In this document: piece by piece, positions 56,398 to 64,000 of the stretch
How the letters are laid out: each line of letters starts with the position of its first letter
Numbering within the stretch: position 1 is the first letter of the stretch
Origin: Podospora pseudoanserina
Taxonomy: Eukaryota; Ascomycota; Sordariomycetes; Sordariales; Podosporaceae
NCBI RefSeq assembly: GCF_035222485.1
Contig: NC_085920.1
Location: 3,410,001 to 3,474,000, forward strand
Direction: 5' to 3'
Length of the DNA: 64,000 nucleotides
Notes under the pieces: generated by a model
Told to the model about the DNA's origin: nothing
Databases searched by the model: none
Seen by the model: the letters and a program-made list of their open reading frames with translations, nothing else
Translations under genes and position numbers: made by a program

Positions 56398-57900
56398 TCA
56401 GCGGTCGTCCCAATCATCGCGCATGTAGTCGGTTTGACCTGGAACCTCGTGGAAATTCCACCACGAAAGACCACTTCCGAGTAGGACCTCGTCTATAGTA
56501 TCGCTAACCCACCGCGGGTCGTCTTGGACTTCCCTGGCAGGGTCATCATACTCCCTATCCACAAATATCAGCTACCCCCCCCGGCCTCATCGCCGTCACA
56601 AACATCCTCCACCAGTTTATGATCCGAGTTGAAAAAGCTTCCTCAAGCCACACGCATCGTAGCCCTGCGGGCCGACGTAGCTCCTCAGACCTGCAATCAC
56701 CAGCCTCCTCAGCTTCTTCCCCCTCATCGCCTTTGCAATCTTGGCCACAAAATGCATATCGGGGTAACCCCACGTCTCTTCCACATCTTCTATCGGGTCG
56801 CTCGGGTGGTTGGTCGGCGCACACAGGCCTCTCCAGTTCAGATAGACGTCCTCCAGGTTCGGCATGTCGTCCCACTCAATCTTGGACTGATTCGCCTTCT
56901 CCTTGGCGATCCACAATGCTAGTTCCCTTATGCGGTTGTTGAAAAGGGTCTTGTGGTCGGGGTTGTCTAGATACCACCTGGAAGCTTTCACATCGTTGAG
57001 CCAGTGAAGCCCAAACAAATCCCCCAGTCCCTTCGCGTCCCAGTGCGGATTCATTGTTGATCATCAGCCGCCGGATTCGCCTGTACATGTACGCCCGGTA
57101 CACCGATTTATCCCGATCCCGATATGTGTCTCCTCCCGGCCACCGGGTCGGCTTGGGGGGATCAGCCTCCTTCTCCTAAACGGCCTCGCCCACCCGTCAA
57201 AAGACTACTCCAACTCCCTCTTGTCCCTCAAATTCGTTGGCCTCACCCACTCCACCGCCGCCGCATCCCTCCCCTCCCCAAACGGCACCACCAACCTCGG
57301 ATCCTCCGCAAACCACAACCCCATTATATGATCCCCCCCTCCCCATGATCCCACCCCGCCCTCAGCAACCTCCCCGACCCCCTAGCCACAGGACAATCCT
57401 TCTCCCCGTCGTACTTGTCACGCTCATAGTCAGTCGCCACCCTCCTCATCTCAGTATGCTCCGGCACAACGTAAACATCCACCCTCTTCATCCTCAACTG
57501 CTCCTGCACCACCCGATCCTCCCCCAGCGAGCAAATCTCAAACCCGGGCGCGGAGGCGATCAAGCAGGCACTTTTCCATCTTCATCGTCTCGTTCGCAAT
57601 CTGAAAACTCAACTCGGGCGGCAGCGTCCGTCTCATCCCGTCAAGGCCGGTTTGGTCGAGGACCTTGTCATGGTAATAAGCCTGCGCGGGGTCGCGCGCG
57701 GGGAGGAGGGGCGGCCGCCAGGGTCGGTGTATTCTAAACATGCGGCCATCCCTGGGATCCAAGCCTAGGGTCACGTTTGGGTCGAGCGGTTGCTCGCGAG
57801 GTAGAGAACGTACCCGAACAAGTACCGATCGTTGCAATCTATAACGGGGAACGACATGGCGTAAGTAAGGAGAACTCGCGTATAAAATGTCGATAAATGA
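56398..57900 (-). pseudogene. decayed fungal gene, F-box-like/uncharacterised family
   Basis: Protein-like segments succeed one another on the minus strand but in changing frames: RTLPPELSFQIANETMKMEKCLLDRLR (57540-57640), then FEICSLGEDRVVQEQLRMKRVDVYVV, then IMGLWFAEDPRLVVPFGEG (about 57280-57330). Further segments are YRAYMYRRIRRLMI, a 145-residue piece starting MNPHWDAKGLGDLFGLHWL (56617-57054), NWWRMFVTAMRPGG, and a tail YDDPAREVQDDPRWVSDTIDEV ending at 56398. I count at least five frame changes and one in-frame stop. Two changes fall in runs of seven or eight G, and most transitions leave no room for an intron. LPPELSFQIANE is reminiscent of an F-box opening, but the family is not identified. 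It is a host-type gene relic, or a live gene in a poorly resolved stretch of assembly. Confidence 0.65.
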
Positions 57901-58061
57901 TATCGGTGTGGAATTCCTTTCCAAGCACTAAAACAAAATTGAGTCTGGGATGGTGGTGGTGAACGGCAAGCGTTCCCAGGCTTCCTGAGGGTTGTGGAAA
58001 ATGGGCGGTTGTAGGCTGATATGTGATCCCCCTTTCCGGTCATCAATGGCAACAAAGATCA

Positions 58062-58088
58062 CCCCCCCCCCCCCCCCCCCTTTTTTTT
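58062..58088. repeat. C19T8 homopolymer junction
   Basis: Nineteen C are followed directly by eight T on the plus strand, an extreme G/C homopolymer for this window. Confidence 0.95.
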
Positions 58089-58293
58089 CATAGACCAGTC
58101 TCTTGTCAAATCCTATCTACCCACAACCCACCAACAAAGCCCGCCTCTACTTTCACATCCCAATTCGGTCGACTACTCCTTTGAACCATGGTGCACACAT
58201 CGACAACAACATGGGTCCAGACAATCGCGCGCTTTGCCCGCGGGGCCTAAAAATCAAATGGATATATTTCTCCCTTTCATGTGCTCGCTCTCT

Positions 58294-58398
<105 letters not shown>

Positions 58399-58674
58399 TA
58401 CATATCATCAGCCGGATCATTCGTATTCTTCTCATGCAACATTAAGGTCCCTATAGGCCGGCTGATGCAAAATCAAAACAAAGCCTTTCTTCTGTCCAGA
58501 GGAAGAGAAAATCAATACAAGAACCACAAAAGATTCCACGATCGACCGCCGCCACACTCTTGACGCATAGACCAAGGGTATTGACTCTCATTACGCGGTA
58601 TTATTCACCACCATAAGCTGCCGCTCAGCACTACCCGTCTCCTCACCACCGTGTAGCCCGTATTACTACTACGC

Positions 58675-59378
58675 TCAAAGAAGAGCAGCAGCAAAAACAC
58701 CGGCAGCAACGGCAGCAATGCCGTTTCCAAAGTTGGTAGGAGCGGCAGCCTGAGAAGTCGACGTGCCGGGAGGGTTGGTCTGAGCGGCGCCCTGGGTGTT
58801 GGTAGGAGAAGTGGTGCTAGCCTCGTCCTCGTCCTCGTCGTTGCTGCCGCTGCCACTGGGGGTGGCGTCATTGGGGTCGAGGGTACCGCAGTGGTCCCTG
58901 ATGTCGGTGGTGCACTTCCTCAGCTCGGAAGCGCTCCCACCTTGTCTCTCGGCGGTGCACTGGCTGAAGGCTTCCTCGCAGATGAACTGGGACAGGTTGG
59001 TCAGCGGCTAGTCAAGCGGGGCTCGTCCTGTCAAAGCAAAAAAGACTCACAGTAGGGAGGGTGTTGGCGTAGTAGTCAAGACCAGGAGTGGTGCCATTGG
59101 AGCAAAGGCATTCGTAAGTCAGGTCAGCAGGTTCGCAGTCGTTCTTTTGGAGGGAGCCGAAGCAGAGTAGGCCGCAGGAGTTGAACTGGGCAGTGCACCA
59201 TCCGGCTGTCGCAGACGGTCAGTTTCATTTCTACTCGGTATGCAACAGTGGTTCAGGTTCAGTACGACATACATTTTGTGGAGGCCTCGACCTTGGTGAT
59301 GTCGATGGTGAAGTTTTGGTTCTGGGAAACAACAACAGTGACCGCGGAGAGGGCGGCGAGGAGGATGGATTGACGCAT
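58675..59378 (-). CDS. DUF7707-type secreted GPI-anchored cysteine-rich protein
   Basis: Small secreted fungal protein of a family known by its DUF7707 domain; function unknown, probably cell-surface. Three exons, 59273-59378, 59051-59205 and 58675-58986, give 190 residues. The signal peptide is MRQSILLAALSAVTVVVSQ. The mature part starts NQNFTIDITKVEAS, and after the first splice continues WCTAQFNSCGLLCFG, NDCEPADLTYECLCSNGTTPGLDYY and, after the second, FICEEAFSQCTAERQGG, with about ten cysteines in family order. A low-complexity S/T/D/E-rich linker precedes a GPI-type hydrophobic tail (NGIAAVAAGVFAAALL). The introns (GTATGT..GACAG; GTGAGT..CCCAG) keep the frame. It ends a few bases from the simple-repeat spacer. 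Confidence 0.9.
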
Positions 59379-61377
59379 GGCGAAGGTTGGACTTGTTTTT
59401 GGTTTGGTTTGTGTTGTTGTGACGGAGAGGGGGAGAGAGAAGAGAGAGGAAGCTTTCCACAAAATCGAGCGAGATGGATGCGGCGGGCGTCGCAAAGATA
59501 AGGCACGATCAAGGATGGATCTGGAGGTCGGTGGCAGGGGTACCCGTGGGAGGTGGAAAATGTGCCGTAATGCCACGAGCGCGGGGTTCCTAGTTCCTGT
59601 TGTGATGGAGTATCCGTTGTGGTATGGGGATAGCTTAATGGACTACCTGGTAATAAAGTGGAAGAGTGAAGAGAAGAGCACGAGAGAGAGAGAGAGCAAG
59701 ATCGGGAGGAAACAGGCGCCATTTTGAGCAAGGGACGAAACATAGTGTTTGATTGCCCTGTGTTTTGGAGCTCGGCGCTGGAGTCGCCGGGAAGCAACCC
59801 TTTGGGGAAAATCAGAGGCGGGAAGGTGCCAGAGCTTCACGATGGCCGTGGGAAAATTGTGGCTGGTGAGCTCTTGATTGGCCGATCCGGTGTGGAAGCG
59901 GCAGGGAAAAGCCGATTTTGGTGCTTGGCGCTACTGCAGACAGCTCACTGCGCTGACCGTTCCCGTCGTTCCTGGCGCTGGTTGTCCTGGAGCCTGCCAG
60001 CTAGCTCTCTGGCCTGGCACCCACTGACACCTTGAACAGTCATCACAGCTAAGGTAGAGAGACGATCCGGGGAGACGTGCATTGGTTTTGTTGTGCATGT
60101 GCCACTCAGTGTTTATCGCCGCATTGCATCCAGGTCTCTTCTTTGCACGACATGACATGCTGTACACTACGGAGTATAGCATCTAAAAATTCTCCAAAAT
60201 GCCGAGAGGACGCTTTCTTGAAGAATTTGCTGAGACCAAAACGCCGGCGGGCCAGCGCAAATTGAGCTCTCAGCCCGCAATGCCGAATGACGCAGGCTCA
60301 CAGGAACTCGCGGGCTCTCCCGCCGGGGGGCGTGGATCAATTGGGTAGGTTGTGTGGTAGAAGGTACCTTGTAACAGACCTTTCAAGATTCATCACCATT
60401 TCCCTGTTTATCGTCTGTTCTTTTTGTTTGTTTCCCCTTCGCTTGAGCGCTTGCATAAAGACACAGAGGGTAACCATCCCTCCCCATCAACATGAGATGA
60501 ACTTCTGACCTTGCGTCTTCCTGGAAGTCTCGGATATTGAAGCTCCAAATTCTTCTCCAGCACAGCGGAGCGGCATGGAGAAGCCCAAGAACCCAAGACC
60601 CGACCGATCACGCGCGATAAGCATTGAAGACGCTAAAATGGCCCCGCCCTCCACTTTCCTGCTCAGGAACACATGGGCCTTTTCGGCCAATCACAGCCGC
60701 GAATTGGAACAATGGTCGCTCCAGCATGTCTCTCCACGTCACAATTTCCGTGCGGTGTCAAAGAGAATCAGAGCCACATCTTCAACAAAGAGACGGTGTG
60801 GCTAGCCGTTGCTTGGGATATCAACATTCAACACCAACCTCCCGGTTCATGATGCATTCTGTCTGTCTGTCTGTTGCGGCCCAACGGATTATCCATACAG
60901 CATGTTTGTTGACTCGCTGTTACTACGGTCTGCTGTAACCATCCTCCTGCTGCCTTCGCATCGGACAACCTGCTCCTCTAAAGGTCGGCTTACATAATGC
61001 CACAGAAATATGCCAACCCTTATTGGCCGCGGACGCAACGTTCCAGCGACGAGACCTGGGACATGATGAGATGACACAGATCATGATTGGTTTCTCAAAG
61101 TTCCCTGAAGAGATCGGGTTTTGCTTGTGGGTATTCTCAAAAAATTGTACATGTTGGAATATTATAGCTCATAGCCTTCTTTGACAATATGTCGTCGGCG
61201 ATGCCGCCTTGCCGAACAAATTCAATCCGAGCTCGGGAGCAGGGAGCCGATCCTTTGCGGTGATGTCCAACGTGCATTTCAGCCCTGGTACCCCTCTGAT
61301 CCTCATAAGCCTCCGAAATTTCTGCCCATTTCGCTGTTGTGAAACTCTCCACCACACTCTCCAAACCATCTTTCACG
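59379..61377. promoter_or_regulatory. divergent upstream region DUF7707/SDR
   Basis: Two kilobases without a supported gene. A GA run lies at 59677-59696 and a CCAAT box at 60687-60691. Short frames have no recognisable motif. Promoters of both flanking genes presumably lie at the two ends. Confidence 0.5.
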
Positions 61378-62899
61378 ATGTTGATATTGGCTCTGGTCGT
61401 CTTTGGCGTTTTCTGGCTTTACCGGTTCAACTCGGCCTTGAGATCAACCCCTGAGGAAGCCCGCAAATTCTCACCCAAGCGCTGGACAAAAGAGCAGGTG
61501 AAGGATGCCTATGAAAATGTCAAGAAAAACCCCGTCAACTTTCTCAAACATGTGCCCCCCGCTCAAGAGAGAAGATACATAATCGTCGGCGGCTCGGGTA
61601 AGTTCACCAAAAAAACCAAAACCTCAAATTATCGCACACAAAGGCTAACAGTCTAACCCAGGCCTTGTGGGTGGTGACATCGTCCTCCAGCTCCTCGAGC
61701 GAGGCCAATCCCCCTCCAGCATCCGCATCCTCGACTTCGCCCCCATCACCAGAGACGACATGCTCCCCAAGACCTCCGCCTGCGACTTTGTCCAAACAGA
61801 CATCACCTCCATCCCCTCCGTTGAAGCCGCCTTCTCCAAACCCTGGCCCCCCTCCGTCTCCCACCTCCCCCTCACGGTCTTCCACACCGCAGCCGTGATC
61901 CGCCCCCAAGAACGTCACCCCCTCCTCTACTCCCGCGTCAGCCGCGTCAACCGCGACGGCGCCATCATCGTCCTCAACACAGCCAAAAAGCAGCACCACA
62001 ACTGCGACATCTTCATCGCCACCTCTTCAGGTTCAGTCAGCATAACCCCCACCCGCTTCATCCCAACCTGGCCCTGGCAGTCCCATCCCGCCGGCTACTT
62101 CCAGCTCTGCAACGAATCCGACTTTGACCTCCCCCTCCGCCCCCACTCCCACTTCTTCGCCAACTACGCCCGCTCCAAAGCCGAAGCCGAGAGGGCAATC
62201 TGCTCCGCCAACACAGCCAACTTCCGAACCGGCTGCCTCCGCCCGGGAAACGCAATCTACGGCCAAAAGACCGACCCCTTGGTTGGGAACATCCTCCGGG
62301 AGGGGGAGTACATCGCCTTTACTCCCCAGGTGATCCAGTCATTTGTCTACTCCCGCAACGTCTCGTTGGCGCACCTCCAGTTCGAAGCCGCGCTCCTGCC
62401 ATCCCCCTCTGGTACCGCCCCCCCGGCGTGTGCAGGGAGACCGTTCGTCATAACAGACGCCGGACCACCCATCACCTTCCGTGACATGGCCCTAGCATGC
62501 GAGACGCTCTCCGATGCCAAGTTCGCTTACTCTGAGGCTTCGCCCCTCATCATCCACGCTATCGCTCACGTTATGGAATTCTGGTCGTTGCTCTTGGCAA
62601 GAGCCCCGTTTTTGACGAGGTGGTTTGGGTGGAAAGAGGCAAAGGGACCGATCAGTATGCTCCAGCCTGCGGTGTTGAATGTGGGGATTCACTCCGTGGT
62701 GGATGACAGCAAGGCCAGGAGGAGGGTGGAGGAGGGGGGGATAGGGTACACGCCTGTGGCGAGCACACTGGAGGGGATCTCGATGCAGATTTCGGAGTTT
62801 AATGAGGATGTGAGGGCGGGGAGGATCAAGGGGGTGGGGTTGAGGGAGGGAAAAAAGATGGCAATGGTTGCTGAGGAGGCGGGGGCTCTTGCTTCGTAA
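61378..62899 (+). CDS. 3-beta-hydroxysteroid dehydrogenase-family SDR, membrane-anchored
   Basis: Predicted NAD(P)-dependent extended short-chain dehydrogenase related to sterol-4-alpha-carboxylate 3-dehydrogenase (Erg26). Two exons, 61378-61597 and 61662-62899, give 485 residues. An N-terminal transmembrane segment (LILALVVFGVFWLYRF) fits ER anchoring. The intron (GTAAGT..ACCCAG) splits the Rossmann motif, which splicing restores as YIIVGGSGLVGGDIVLQLLERG. The active-site pair is in NYARSKAEAE (Tyr242, Lys246). VFHTAAVIRP and GCLRPGNAIYG are the usual flanking strands. The C-terminus contains a hydrophobic stretch near 320-340. It is likely a paralogue rather than Erg26 itself, since it is longer at the N-terminus. 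The substrate is not predictable. Confidence 0.9.
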
Positions 62900-63447
62900 G
62901 GGGGGGTTGTGAGGAGGTGGTTGATATATATATATATCGGAGTGACAACTTGGTCAGGTTGCCAATGCCGTGAGTTTTTGGCAACGAGGTAGGTAGGGAG
63001 GGTGAAACAGACAGTCGAACAAAAACTTGGCCAACGTCACCCGGTTGGAGAAAAAAGTATAAAAGGTGAACAGCCTTACAGAGATTAACTGTGTCATATC
63101 CAATCTTGCCCTCTCTGTCTGTCTCGCGTGGGAAGCGTAGCACACACAGTCTCCCGACACCACACCTCTGTTCAACTCGAACCCAACCATAGAAACAGAC
63201 GACGAAAAGAAATAAATGTAATTCAATCCAACTGAGCGCGCCATCCCATCCAAAATGGTGCCTGGTTAATATGTCCCGTGGTATCAAGATAAAATGACCC
63301 CCTAAACGCCCATCCTTCCATCCAAAGTAACGCCAGAAACAATGCTAAACAATAACTCAACGCAAAACTCAGCGCAAAAATCCAGAAATCAACAATACGC
63401 CTCGGTAGTTTCAGAACCCCCAAGACCCAAGACTGCGCAACCCAAAC
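62900..63447. other. convergent 3' region SDR/PPPDE
   Basis: The spacer holds a short TA run (62923-62936) and no recognised gene. Confidence 0.6.
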
Positions 63448-64000
63448 TCAAGAAGTAGGAGCCCTCTCCGCCCTAGGCAAAACCCTCCCCTCCTCATCCC
63501 TCGCCTTCCCCTTCCCCTTGGTAACCGTCATCCCGTGTTCCTCCTCCTCCCTCCTCCCCTCCTGCCCAACCAACCTAGGCACCTCATCACTCCCCCTCAG
63601 CATCCTACTCCCCTCTCCATAGTACTCATCCCCACTCTCCTCCCCTCCAACAAACCCCCCCCCACCACCACCTCTATTATGCGTCTCAAAATCCGGCGCC
63701 TCAATCCACTCCCTCGGCACAACACAAGGCAGCGCAACCCCAATATTCGCCGCCCTGTTCAACCACCCCGGCCCCGGCCTCCCCGTCAACTTCTCGCACA
63801 GATAACTCGTGAAATGGTTACAATTCTTGGTCAGCAAATTATACGACGTGCCCAAAAACTCCTCCGACGCCCTCCGGATGATGGAGTCAATCTCGGCTTC
63901 GGTGGCCAGGGTGAAACCGTGGAGGATCTCGGTGCGAAAGGTTCCCCCGGGGGGCAGGGTGAGGGGTTTGGTCCAGTAGACGCCTGTGAGGCCGGGGCGG
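63448..64000 (-). CDS. PPPDE/DeSI-type peptidase, partial at the right edge
   Basis: C-terminal part of a predicted thiol isopeptidase of the PPPDE (DeSI) family, whose animal members remove SUMO or ubiquitin-like proteins. The frame is open to the window end. It reads GVYWTKPLTLPPGGTFRTE, then SIIRRASEEFLGTSYNLL and KNCNHFTSYLCEKLTGRPGPGWLNRAANIG. The cysteine in KNCNHF is the catalytic candidate. The partner histidine should lie upstream, outside the window. The tail after the domain is glycine- and glutamate-rich. The N-terminus and start codon are not in the window. Confidence 0.88.
   Translation of the reverse strand, partial: RPGLTGVYWTKPLTLPPGGTFRTEILHGFTLATEAEIDSIIRRASEEFLGTSYNLLTKNCNHFTSYLCEKLTGRPGPGWLNRAANIGVALPCVVPREWIEAPDFETHNRGGGGGGFVGGEESGDEYYGEGSRMLRGSDEVPRLVGQEGRREEEEHGMTVTKGKGKARDEEGRVLPRAERAPTS

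Overview
The window is nuclear DNA of a filamentous ascomycete, most likely a Sordariomycete and plausibly of the Sordariales. The evidence is gene content (eisosome Pil1, a CFEM protein, a DUF7707 protein, Mob2, Mus81, Rad2/XPG, a family-X DNA polymerase, a fungal amidoligase), short introns of about 50-100 nt with GTRNGT donors and CTAAC/CTGAC-like branch sites, moderately GC-rich compact genes with 0.2-3 kb spacers, and many simple repeats. I recognise no transposon, LTR element, tRNA, rRNA or CRISPR array, and no secondary-metabolite cluster. Species cannot be fixed from the sequence alone.

Layout. 0.3-3.1 kb: CorA/Alr-Mnr2 magnesium transporter (-). 4.6-6.0 kb: PIL1 eisosome protein (+). 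6.4-7.0 kb: NAA38/Mak31 LSM subunit of NatC (-), carrying an apparent one-base shift in a G run. 7.8-11.6 kb: Rad2/XPG nuclease (+). 12.4-13.7 kb: YqjM-type ene-reductase (-). 15.7-16.8 kb: BTB protein (+). 18.1-20.1 kb: amidoligase-like protein (-) with a minisatellite in its leader. 21.0-21.7 kb: CFEM protein (-). 23.3-24.3 kb: pyroglutamyl-peptidase-like protein (+). 24.8-25.9 kb: GT17 glycosyltransferase (-). 26.3-27.3 kb: degenerate kinase-like protein (-). 27.8-28.5 kb: riboflavin synthase (+). 28.8-30.8 kb: MUS81 (-). 31.5-33.2 kb: phosphoacetylglucosamine mutase (+), followed directly and in frame by a 255-codon open frame.

34.9-36.3 kb: PRMT1 with two micro-exons (-). 36.9-38.0 kb: Mob2 (-). 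38.7-41.2 kb: family-X DNA polymerase (+). 44.1-45.7 kb: ammonium transporter (+) with a long upstream region bearing GATA sites. 47.5-51.0 kb: long coiled-coil protein (-). 53.1-55.6 kb: RBR ubiquitin ligase (-). 56.4-57.9 kb: a decayed gene with many frame breaks (-). 58.7-59.4 kb: DUF7707 GPI protein (-). 61.4-62.9 kb: 3-beta-HSD-type SDR (+). 63.4 kb to the right edge: partial PPPDE/DeSI peptidase (-).

The genes are mostly unrelated housekeeping functions: DNA repair (Rad2, Mus81, Pol X), cell-surface and wall precursors (AGM1, CFEM, DUF7707, GT17), polarity and membrane organisation (Mob2, Pil1), nutrient transport and vitamin synthesis. No operon-like logic is visible. I found no clearly new multi-gene system. 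The points most worth a second look are the in-frame extension behind AGM1, the gene-polarised switch from C-rich to G-rich coding sequence, the micro-exons and GC-AG introns, the amidoligase with its repeat leader, and the indel-riddled gene near 57 kb.
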